From contig DRAO01000351.1 of assembly GCA_011041825.1 (NCBI GenBank), forward strand, positions 1-6,289: a DNA stretch of 6,289 bases, given 5' to 3'. Below the pieces are notes generated by a model. The model was not told the origin of the DNA and made no database searches. It saw only the letters and a list, made by a program, of their open reading frames with translations. The first letter of the stretch is position 1. Every line of letters starts with the position of its first letter. The translations under genes were made by a program, and so were the position numbers. Below are positions 1 to 5,394 of the stretch, piece by piece. Source of the DNA: Chloroflexota bacterium (lineage in GTDB: Bacteria; Chloroflexota; Anaerolineae; SpSt-600).

Positions 1-15
1 GAGTTATCAACACCC

Positions 16-44
16 TCGCCAGGAGCACCTTTTAATGGTATAAT
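16..44 (+). promoter_or_regulatory. Candidate sigma-70 promoter for glpA
   Basis: A perfect TATAAT -10 hexamer lies at 39-44. A 17-bp spacer separates it from TCGCCA at 16-21, which matches four of six positions of TTGACA. Transcription would start near 51 and give a leader of about 230 nt before the glpA ATG at 280, so the leader would carry the whole inverted-repeat element at 67-250. The -35 is poor and the -10 is also part of an inverted repeat, so this could be an operator or a divergent promoter instead. Confidence 0.35.
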
Positions 45-63
45 AATTATACCCATTATACCC
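37..63. repeat. Inverted plus tandem ATTATACCC repeats, operator- or promoter-like
   Basis: GGTATAAT (37-44) and ATTATACC (46-53) form a perfect inverted repeat around one central base. ATTATACCC then occurs twice in direct tandem (46-54 and 55-63). Each unit contains TATAAT on one strand or the other, so the cluster can be read as one rightward and two leftward -10 elements, or as a binding site for a dimeric regulator overlapping the promoter. The same nonamer recurs at 5308-5316, where it is the -10 region of the sigma-factor gene. No good -35 hexamer is seen for the leftward copies. Confidence 0.5.
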
Positions 64-66
64 TCA

Positions 67-250
67 GAGCGTGTCTTAAAATTCGACATAAAGGTCATTA
101 AGCTTGACGGATTTACTCCTTAAAGGGGTAAGAGAGGGAAAAGGTGTTTTTGTGCGGCGGCTTCGCCGCCGCACAAAAACACCTTCAAATCCTCCTTACC
201 CTTTAACTCCCTGTTTTAATCCGGTTAAAGTGAATTTTTCAGACAAGCTC
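67..250. mobile_element. MITE-like inverted-repeat element, about 184 bp, non-coding
   Basis: The reverse complement of the right arm (165-250) lines up with the left arm (67-161) in the same order of blocks: GAGC.TGTCT.AAAA.TTC at the tips, CGGATT, TTAAAGGG, TAAG.GAGG, and finally a perfect 21-bp inner arm beginning AAGGTGTTTTTG. The left arm carries about ten extra bases in the middle. The element is flanked on each side by TCA (64-66 and 251-253), which looks like a 3-bp target duplication. A TNA-type 3-bp duplication is known for some IS5-family groups (IS1031, ISL2), but the parent family is an inference. It contains no plausible gene. It sits directly before the glpA ribosome binding site, between it and the only good -10 box. 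A long RNA hairpin would form in any transcript crossing it. Confidence 0.6.
141..185. repeat. Perfect 45-bp palindrome at the centre of the element
   Basis: Two 21-bp arms, perfectly complementary, flank a TTC loop (162-164). The inner core is GC-rich (GTGCGGCGGC/GCCGCCGCAC). The T-run lies before the GC core and the A-run after it on both strands, the opposite of a normal Rho-independent terminator, so it is not a standard terminator even though the RNA hairpin would be very stable. A 23-base version of the core, with 20 identities on the opposite strand, occurs in the hairpin at 1554-1594. Confidence 0.85.
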
Positions 251-279
251 TCAGTACACCTTTGGAGGGGAGGAGAGTG

Positions 280-1452
280 ATGCAGAAGATGGAAACCCAA
301 GCCGTTGTTATCGGAGGAGGCGTTACAGGCACGTCCGTGTTGCGTGACCTGGCTATGCGTGGCATCAGTGCTGTGCTGTTTGAACGGGGCAACATCTGCG
401 AGGGTACAAGCGGGCACTTCCACGGCCTGCTTCACAGCGGCGCCCGTTATGTCGTGAAGGACCCACCCACAGCCGAGGAGTGCATTTTGGAAAACCGCAT
501 CCTGCGCCGGATTGCTCCCGATGCAATCGAGGACACGGGCGGCTTCTTCGTGGTGCTGGATGATAGCGATGAGGAGTACCTGCCCAAATTCCTCGAAGGC
601 TGCGCTAAGGTGGGCATCCCAACGGAGGTTCTATCCGCCAGCGAGGCATTGCGTGAGGAGCCAAAGCTCTCTCCTGCTGTCCGCCAGGCGGTGGCTGTAC
701 CCGATGGAAGCGTGGATAGCTGGATTCTGTGTATGGGCAATGTCAAATCGGCCAGGGAGTACGGTGCCCGTGTATTTATCTACACCCCTGTGACCGAGAT
801 ATTGCGGGAAGGCGACCGAGTTATCGGCGTGAAGGCGATGGATCAAACCAGCGGTGAGGAATACATCGTGTATGCTCAGTATGTGATCAATGCCACCGGC
901 CCGTGGACGCACAAGGTTGCCCGCCTGGCTGGCGTTGATGTCCCTATGGTGCTCAGCAAGGGAACTATGGTGGTGCTGGATGGGCGACCTGTGAAGAGGG
1001 CCATCAACCGCTGCCGCTACCCCTCTGACGGGGACATCATTGTGCCCGTGGGAACTGCCATCGTGCTGGGCACCACCTCGGTGAACATTGATGACCCCGA
1101 TAACTTCATAGTCGAGGAATGGGAAGTCTATAAGGTGCTGGATGAATGCATCAATATGGTTCCGGTAATCGAAGATATGGGGATACAGCGCTATTATGCT
1201 AGCGTGCGCCCGTTGTACGAACCCCCTGCGGAGGGTGGTGAAGAGCCGGAGGAAGGCAGGGAGGTCAGCCGGGCATTCTACATACTCGACCATGAGGAAC
1301 TGGATGGGGTTAGCGGGTTCATTACCATCACTGGTGGCAAGCTGACCACTTGCCGCCTGATGGCCGAGAAGACGGTAGATTTGGTTTGTGCCAAACTGGG
1401 CATCGAAGCAGCCTGCCGCACCCACTTGGAGCCATTGCCCACGGAGCCGTAG
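280..1452 (+). CDS. glpA: FAD-dependent glycerol-3-phosphate dehydrogenase, GlpA type, short form
   Basis: The 390-aa product is predicted to oxidise sn-glycerol-3-phosphate to dihydroxyacetone phosphate with FAD, feeding electrons to quinone or an Fe-S partner at the membrane. The N-terminus shows the dinucleotide-binding GGGVTG (12-17) with an acidic residue at E35, followed by the GlpA signature HGLLHSGARY (48-57). Further GlpA-like blocks are NATGPW (204-209), NRCRYPSDGDIIVP in the middle and GFITITGGKLTT ending at 357. It stops about 35 residues after that block, so the C-terminal region of E. coli GlpA (542 aa), which carries the BFD-like [2Fe-2S] domain, is absent. The start is ATG 280, preceded by GGAGGGGAGGAG at 264-275; an in-frame TTG at 262 lies at the edge of that site and is unlikely. 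No glpB or glpC follows; the next genes are convergent. The residues before the stop (PLPTEP) read naturally and no frameshifted remainder is seen. Confidence 0.88.
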   Translation: MQKMETQAVVIGGGVTGTSVLRDLAMRGISAVLFERGNICEGTSGHFHGLLHSGARYVVKDPPTAEECILENRILRRIAPDAIEDTGGFFVVLDDSDEEYLPKFLEGCAKVGIPTEVLSASEALREEPKLSPAVRQAVAVPDGSVDSWILCMGNVKSAREYGARVFIYTPVTEILREGDRVIGVKAMDQTSGEEYIVYAQYVINATGPWTHKVARLAGVDVPMVLSKGTMVVLDGRPVKRAINRCRYPSDGDIIVPVGTAIVLGTTSVNIDDPDNFIVEEWEVYKVLDECINMVPVIEDMGIQRYYASVRPLYEPPAEGGEEPEEGREVSRAFYILDHEELDGVSGFITITGGKLTTCRLMAEKTVDLVCAKLGIEAACRTHLEPLPTEP

Positions 1453-1469
1453 TGAAGCCGGAGGCGGAT

Positions 1470-1506
1470 TTTCCAGCAACGCATTAATGCCGAAGCAGCC
1501 TGGAAA
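1470..1506. repeat. Nested inverted repeats after glpA
   Basis: TTTCCAG (1470-1476) and CTGGAAA (1500-1506) are exact complements and enclose the perfect 10-bp palindrome GCATTAATGC (1481-1490). No T-run follows, so it is not a terminator by itself. The gap 1453-1553 otherwise shows no gene. Confidence 0.4.
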
Positions 1507-1553
1507 TATGTGGCCGGGCAGAAGCTTCGTCACCGCCCAGAGCAAAGAAATTC

Positions 1554-1600
1554 CGTCTTCTCGTGCGAGGGCGAAGCCCCCGCACGAGAAGACGCTTTTT
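1554..1600. terminator. Rho-independent terminator between convergent genes, probably bidirectional
   Basis: A 14-bp perfect outer stem (1554-1567 with 1581-1594, CGTCTTCTCGTGCG and its complement) continues past one A/C mismatch into GGGC-GAA-GCCC. On the plus strand it is followed by GCTTTTT (T-run 1596-1600), ending glpA about 100 bp after its stop. On the minus strand the hairpin begins 30 nt after the stop of the gene ending at 1624 and is followed by a weaker T-rich stretch (GAATTTCTTT), so it may serve both directions. Confidence 0.85.
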
Positions 1601-1623
1601 AAAGATGCCTGTTTCGTCCAAAG

Positions 1624-2592
1624 CTATTCCTGGGATACCGCAGGTGGTGCAATCACCTGAGGATAAGGCTGGGTGCCAAAGCGGGTGAGGATGACCGCTC
1701 CCAGGCCAAGGGAGTAGATGATTATCGAGAGCAGAAACCCCAGGCAGGGCACTAAATCAATGAGCCGGAGCACCACGACCCCCACGATTATTGCTACGAT
1801 GGGGGAAAACTCCTGGACGTTGAGGGCCTTGAGGAGCCTGTTTCCCACCAGGGAGGCCAGCGCTGTGAAGCCAAACAGGACTGCCACAAAGATGGCCAGC
1901 CACACCACCAGCCCCAGACAAGCGGCCAGGATAAGCACCAATCCCACCGGTATCCCCAGGATTAAAGCCGCTAATCCGACGCCTCCACTGGCGAAAGGCG
2001 CTTTCAGGATGGTCTCCCCCACTTGCTCTACCTGCTCTGGCCAGAAGATGCCTATCAGCACGCCGACAGCCATCAGGGCCAAGAGCGTTACGAAAAAGCG
2101 GAAGATGCCGAAGGTGAAGCTGGTGAGAAAATCGAAGTAGCGCAAGTGAGGATAACCCTTCCAGCCTTCAAAGGTTGCGAGGCTTGCCCAAGGCAGCCCT
2201 CCTATCCAGCCGAGGAAAGGTATCTCCACTTCCTCACCTTCAATGATAGCCCCTTCTGCCTTGTGCACTTTCCCCCCGAAAGTCACCACATCGCCGTCAA
2301 CCCTGGCGGTGGACTCCAGAGCGATGTCATCCCCGAAAACAACGAGGTCCCCTTCCAAGTATCCTGCTATTTGAGCAGGCTTGCCGAAGATTACCACATC
2401 GCCTTCCAAATGGCTATCCTCCTCCAGCACTAACTTGCCGTCGAAAAGCACCACATCACCCTCATACTTCTCCCCGCTTTTGAGGACGAAATCCTCACCA
2501 TATAGCACTTTGCCACCGTCGGCAAAGGCTGGTGTGGCGAAAGAGAACAGCAGCACCACTAACACCAGGCTTGTAAGGATTTTCTTCATCAT
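1624..2592 (-). CDS. Secreted bactofilin-like repeat protein with C-terminal membrane domain (322 aa)
   Basis: The protein starts with a clear signal peptide: lysines at 3-4, a hydrophobic core and a likely cleavage after AFA (residue 24). Residues 44-117 contain four turns built on EGDVVxFG (starting near 44, 63, 80 and 99, spacing 17-19), the pattern of a right- or left-handed beta-helix as in polymer-forming bactofilin-type domains. From about residue 125 the chain becomes hydrophobic, with several predicted membrane helices (roughly 160-185, 200-250 and 265-305) and a short tail. The architecture resembles proteins annotated as polymer-forming/bactofilin-like with a DUF8173-type membrane region; that name is recalled from memory, not searched. 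The signal peptide places the repeats outside the cytoplasm, unlike classical bactofilins. GGAGGT lies five bases before the ATG. It follows the 442-aa paralogue by 35 bp and is surely co-transcribed. Exact function unknown. Confidence 0.8.
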   Translation of the reverse strand: MMKKILTSLVLVVLLFSFATPAFADGGKVLYGEDFVLKSGEKYEGDVVLFDGKLVLEEDSHLEGDVVIFGKPAQIAGYLEGDLVVFGDDIALESTARVDGDVVTFGGKVHKAEGAIIEGEEVEIPFLGWIGGLPWASLATFEGWKGYPHLRYFDFLTSFTFGIFRFFVTLLALMAVGVLIGIFWPEQVEQVGETILKAPFASGGVGLAALILGIPVGLVLILAACLGLVVWLAIFVAVLFGFTALASLVGNRLLKALNVQEFSPIVAIIVGVVVLRLIDLVPCLGFLLSIIIYSLGLGAVILTRFGTQPYPQVIAPPAVSQE

Positions 2593-2627
2593 CGTTTACC
2601 TCCCTCAAGTTTTTGAGCCTTCGCAGA

Positions 2628-3956
2628 TTACTTCCGGAGCGCCAGCATTGCCCCCAGGCCGGGGATAACGGTCAGGAGCCAGACCAGGATGCCGAAATAG
2701 GGTATGGAGTTGAGCACCACGAAGGCGAAGGTCCCTGCCGCTATCGGCCCGAAGAATGCCTGAGCCTGGGAGGGCCATATCTTCGCCAGGATAGTTCGGC
2801 CTGCCCACAGGCTTACGATAACCTTGCTCACATAGGCTACGCTTACGAAGAAAAGCGTGAACAGCGCCCCATCGAGGATGAGGCCACAGGCAAGGGTAGC
2901 AACCCCCAGTTTACCCAGAGCTATGCTCACCGCTATGCCGATGAAGATGACCAGGGCGGCAAATATCAAGCCAGCCACCGGCACGCTGATGGCAATGACT
3001 ATCCCCCAGCCGAAACTCGGGAGAGGCTTCGTCTTGAGCCTTTCCTCCATCCGTTCAATCTGCCGGGGGGCCACCCAAGCCAGCAGGAACCCCACCACAA
3101 GCAAGCTCACGAAGTACTGTAAGCGTCCCAGGAACCATCGTGGGGAACCAATGGCCGGTTTGGCGGGTTTCTTGGCTTTGGGGCGTTCCGGCTCCTTGCG
3201 GGAGATGCCTCCGGCTATCTGGGCAGCAGGAGAGATATCGGCTTCCTCAGCGCTGACATAGGTTAAGCTTCCCTCGATGCGGGCTTCATCGGTGATATGC
3301 AGGCCCTCAGGGACGGAAGGGATGGAGACCCCTCCGGCGAAGGGGAAGAATTCGGGTGGTGGGCCGCCTCCCTCCTCTTCGCTCAACTTCACCTTTACAT
3401 TGCCCCTTATGTGGCCGGAAATCTCCACGTTGCTGGCCTCCCCAACCACATCCTTGCCTATCTCACCAGCCAGAAGTGCCAGGCCACTGCCCCATCGCAC
3501 CTCTCCGCCGATGTTGCTTCCGGAGCGGAGGTCAAGGGCGTAGCACCCGGCCAAGAGCGCATCTCCTACGGAGCCCCCCTTCTCAAGGGTGATGACCATC
3601 CCGGCGGCCCGCAGGTCATCACCCACATCCCCTCGCACGAGGATTTTCTGTCCCATACCCCATACATCTCCGCCCACCGAACCGTTGATGATGATTTCCC
3701 TAGCCATTCCAAACAGGTCGCCTTCCACCGAGCCGTTAACGACGATTTTCTCAGCGGTGGCGAGGAGGTCACCTTTCACGATGCCATCTATCACCACCTC
3801 ATCGGCAGCAATGTAGAGGTCATCCTCGATAACTTCCCCCTCTCCGATGATTACCTTTCCTCCCGAGCGGAAGTCAAAGGCGTAGGCAGCAGGCGTCAGG
3901 AGAACACTCAGGAGCAGAAGGCTCACCAGCGCTATCGCTATCCTCTTCACATTCAT
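2628..3956 (-). CDS. Secreted bactofilin-like repeat protein with C-terminal membrane domain (442 aa)
   Basis: The N-terminus is a signal peptide with likely cleavage after AYA (residue 26). Five regular 17-residue repeats cover 34-118, with the pattern A-x-[EK]-[IV]3-[ND]-G-x-V-x-G-D-[LV], followed by more degenerate turns to about 190. They match the bactofilin-type beta-helix pattern. An acidic and proline/glycine segment (193-205) interrupts the repeats; a few more turns follow (218-252), then a Lys/Pro-rich linker (253-272) and a hydrophobic domain with about five membrane helices (near 280-297, 317-347, 352-383, 403-416, 420-440). It shares this layout with the 322-aa protein downstream, so the two are probably paralogues that act together at the cell surface or in the envelope. 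The start is supported by GGAGG six bases before ATG 3956. A candidate ECF promoter lies in the 127-bp gap upstream. Biochemical role unknown; scaffolding or polymer formation is inferred from the fold pattern only. Confidence 0.8.
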   Translation of the reverse strand: MNVKRIAIALVSLLLLSVLLTPAAYAFDFRSGGKVIIGEGEVIEDDLYIAADEVVIDGIVKGDLLATAEKIVVNGSVEGDLFGMAREIIINGSVGGDVWGMGQKILVRGDVGDDLRAAGMVITLEKGGSVGDALLAGCYALDLRSGSNIGGEVRWGSGLALLAGEIGKDVVGEASNVEISGHIRGNVKVKLSEEEGGGPPPEFFPFAGGVSIPSVPEGLHITDEARIEGSLTYVSAEEADISPAAQIAGGISRKEPERPKAKKPAKPAIGSPRWFLGRLQYFVSLLVVGFLLAWVAPRQIERMEERLKTKPLPSFGWGIVIAISVPVAGLIFAALVIFIGIAVSIALGKLGVATLACGLILDGALFTLFFVSVAYVSKVIVSLWAGRTILAKIWPSQAQAFFGPIAAGTFAFVVLNSIPYFGILVWLLTVIPGLGAMLALRK

Positions 3957-3985
3957 ATCGCACCTCCTCTACGTTATTTTCTACG

Positions 3986-4012
3986 GTTAACCCAAGCGCT
4001 ACCGAAGGTTCC
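3986..4012 (-). promoter_or_regulatory. Candidate ECF sigma promoter before the bactofilin-like gene pair
   Basis: On the minus strand GGAACC (4012-4007) is followed after 15 bp by GTTAAC (3991-3986). GGAAC is the common -35 core of many ECF sigma factors, and GTT/GTC-type -10 elements are usual for them. The -10 ends 29 nt before ATG 3956, so an mRNA would start just before the GGAGG site. No housekeeping -35/-10 pair is seen in the same 127-bp gap (3957-4083), nor a terminator. Read-through from the sigma operon remains an alternative. Confidence 0.35.
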
Positions 4013-4083
4013 CTAAGGGCAGCGAAGTTACCGTCAGAAGAACAGTTATCCCCTTATCCGGACGTAGACGGCAGTTACCGGAT

Positions 4084-4629
4084 TTAAGCGAGGATGCGAG
4101 CATATCCATACCGCCGGAGCAAGAAGAAGAGCACCACCGCCCAAATCCCGCTGGATACGATTGCGAAGGCCGTGGCCGGAGGCAGCAGGGTTTGCAAGAA
4201 TGACCCGGCCACCTTCGCCAGGCTCTCCAGGACGAGACCCAGCCGCCACAGCCAGCGGAGGGCGAGCCTCAGGAGCAGGCCCTTGGCCGGGAAAATCCAA
4301 ATCGCCCAGCCCAGGAGAACCCCCATCAGCAGCATCGCCAGTGTCTCCACATAGGCTGCCCAGAATAACAGGATTCCTCCCAGCCGGAGCCTGACCTTGA
4401 GGAGGGTTTCTCTCTCCAACCGTGCCATCACCCTGCCGGTGAACTCGGGAGAAGGGGTGGACATCGGGGCTTGTGCCAGCAGCGCCGATACTTCCCGCAT
4501 TGCCTCCCAGAGAGCACGGCAGCGGTCGCAAACAACGATATGGGCGTTGAGCCTGGCCTTATCTTCATCGTTAAGCAGGCCATCCAAGGCTATGGGCATA
4601 ATCTCAGTAACGTAATCGCACTCCTTCAT
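4084..4629 (-). CDS. Zinc-finger (ZAS-type) transmembrane anti-sigma factor
   Basis: This 181-aa protein should bind and hold the ECF sigma factor encoded just before it. The N-terminal cytoplasmic part has the anti-sigma zinc-finger arrangement: C4, then H30-x3-C34-x2-C37 (AHIVVCDRC), with the usual LDGLLNDEDKARLNAH helix between them. After a linker with SPEFTGRVMARLE (60-72), two main hydrophobic segments (about 84-113 and 152-171) anchor it in the membrane, with a basic C-terminus (RRYGYAR). There is no large extracytoplasmic sensor domain; only about 35 residues, partly amphipathic, lie between the helices, so the signal may be sensed in the membrane or by a partner. Its ATG is preceded by GGAGGG four bases away. 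It lies 64 bp after the sigma gene with no terminator between, so the two are one operon. The family is clear; the signal is unknown. Confidence 0.88.
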   Translation of the reverse strand: MKECDYVTEIMPIALDGLLNDEDKARLNAHIVVCDRCRALWEAMREVSALLAQAPMSTPSPEFTGRVMARLERETLLKVRLRLGGILLFWAAYVETLAMLLMGVLLGWAIWIFPAKGLLLRLALRWLWRLGLVLESLAKVAGSFLQTLLPPATAFAIVSSGIWAVVLFFLLRRYGYARILA

Positions 4630-4693
4630 CGTCCCTCCGAGGGGAAAACAATTTTTGCGTGATGGATTTTCGCCTCTACAGGATGTTTCTCTC

Positions 4694-5233
4694 CTATCCC
4701 TCAGCTTTCGGCCGAGTGGATTTAAGCCATTCTTCGGCCAGGGTCCTCCTGGCCCGGTAGAGCCTGCTCTTCACAGCGCTCTCGGATAAACCGGTGATTT
4801 CGCTTATCTCCCGGTAGTCGTATCCATACCAGTATTTGAGTACCACCACTGCCCTGTCCTCCTCACCTAATTTATCGAGCAATTCCCGCACTTCCACCTC
4901 CAGCGAATTCCCCCTCCCTCTGTTCACCCTCAGGTCTTCGGCCATCTGCTTGACGGCGCTGGCCTGTGCCCTGCGTTTTCGCAACAGGTCTATGCAGTAG
5001 TGATGGGTTATGGACAAGAGCCACGAGGCGAAAGGGCGGTTGTGGTCATAAGAGTGCAAGCTTTTAAAAGCACGCAGGAAAGTCTCCTGGGCTGCATCCT
5101 CTGCTTCGGCACAGTCGCCCAGGAGCCTGTAAGCCAGGTTGTAGACCTGGCTCTTGTAGCTCTCCACCAATTGCCGGAAGGCGCCTATATTGCCGGACAG
5201 GATTTCGCTCACCAGCCGGGAGTCTTCACTCAT
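4694..5233 (-). CDS. ECF-type RNA polymerase sigma-70 factor
   Basis: The 179-aa product directs RNA polymerase to a special set of promoters. Region 2 spans about 12-88: YNLAYRLLGDCAEAEDAAQETFLRAF (positions 31-56, with the DAAQETF core-binding motif of region 2.2), FASWLLSITHHYCIDLLRKRR for DNA melting and -10 recognition. A linker (89-112) leads to region 4 (about 115-168) with the helix-turn-helix YREISEITGLSESAVKSRLYRAR. There is no region 1 or 3 and no C-terminal extension, as expected for a small ECF factor. An ATG at 5299 would add 22 residues (MQLFPLFIRIK and on), but these match nothing typical of the family, and the promoter lies immediately before that ATG. ATG 5233 gives the usual MSEDSRLVSEILSGN opening, though its ribosome site (AAAGG, about 10 bp away) is weak. 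The target genes are probably those downstream. Confidence 0.92.
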   Translation of the reverse strand: MSEDSRLVSEILSGNIGAFRQLVESYKSQVYNLAYRLLGDCAEAEDAAQETFLRAFKSLHSYDHNRPFASWLLSITHHYCIDLLRKRRAQASAVKQMAEDLRVNRGRGNSLEVEVRELLDKLGEEDRAVVVLKYWYGYDYREISEITGLSESAVKSRLYRARRTLAEEWLKSTRPKAEG

Positions 5234-5266
5234 CTTTAGGATGCCTTTGAAGTTGTTCTCCCCAGA

Positions 5267-5297
5267 TTTAATACGGATGAAAAGGGGGAAAAGTTGC
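5267..5297 (-). promoter_or_regulatory. Possible autoregulatory ECF promoter of the sigma gene
   Basis: GCAACTT (5297-5291) followed after 16 bp by GTATTAA (5274-5268) resembles an ECF -35 (GGAACTT) and -10. It would start transcription some 25 nt before ATG 5233, consistent with the common self-activation of ECF operons. The -10 is not close to the GTTAAC of the other candidate, so this is weak. Confidence 0.2.
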
Positions 5298-5307
5298 ATA
5301 CAAAGGC

Positions 5308-5336
5308 ATTATACCCGGAGGCGCTGATCGAAGCAA
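5308..5336 (-). promoter_or_regulatory. Housekeeping promoter of the sigma/anti-sigma operon
   Basis: On the minus strand a perfect TATAAT (5313-5308) follows TTGCTT (5336-5331) after exactly 17 bp. Transcription would start about 5301, within a few bases of the ATG at 5299, leaving no room for a ribosome site there; the ATG at 5233 then has a leader of about 68 nt. The -35 shares only TTG with the consensus. Confidence 0.6.
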
Positions 5337-5347
5337 AGGGGGTAATG

Positions 5348-5380
5348 AAAAAAGGGCGGCGGTTTCTACCGCCGCCCTTT
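5348..5380 (-). terminator. Rho-independent terminator of cstA
   Basis: A perfect 13-bp stem (AAAGGGCGGCGGT and complement, 5351-5363 with 5368-5380) closes a four-base loop. On the minus strand it is followed by T bases (six in a row, three of them in the stem). It begins about 14 bp after the cstA stop. The sigma-operon promoter at 5308-5336 lies just past it, so the two units are separate. Confidence 0.92.
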
Positions 5381-5394
5381 GGGAGGGCTTCCCT

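Noticed and set aside
141..185. Simple Rho-independent terminator for the gene left of the window
   Set aside because: The T-run precedes and the A-run follows the GC stem on both strands, and the arms extend into a larger inverted-repeat element.
262..279. Upstream TTG start for glpA
   Set aside because: The TTG adjoins the GGAGG site itself, which then could not serve that start; ATG 280 is correctly spaced.
631..1545. Long open frame (about 304 codons) on the minus strand opposite glpA
   Set aside because: It lies antisense to a well-supported GlpA frame, has no ribosome site and its product is rich in His/Arg/Ser with no recognisable domain; it is a shadow of codon bias.
1453..1620. Frameshifted remainder of the missing GlpA C-terminal domain
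   Set aside because: None of the three plus-strand frames after the stop shows cysteine motifs or GlpA-like sequence; the region holds inverted repeats and a terminator.
3297..4016. Plus-strand open frame of about 239 codons opposite the 442-aa repeat protein
   Set aside because: Its apparent repeats (DDFxSxxxxVxFH) are the antisense image of the beta-helix repeats; no ribosome site or family match.
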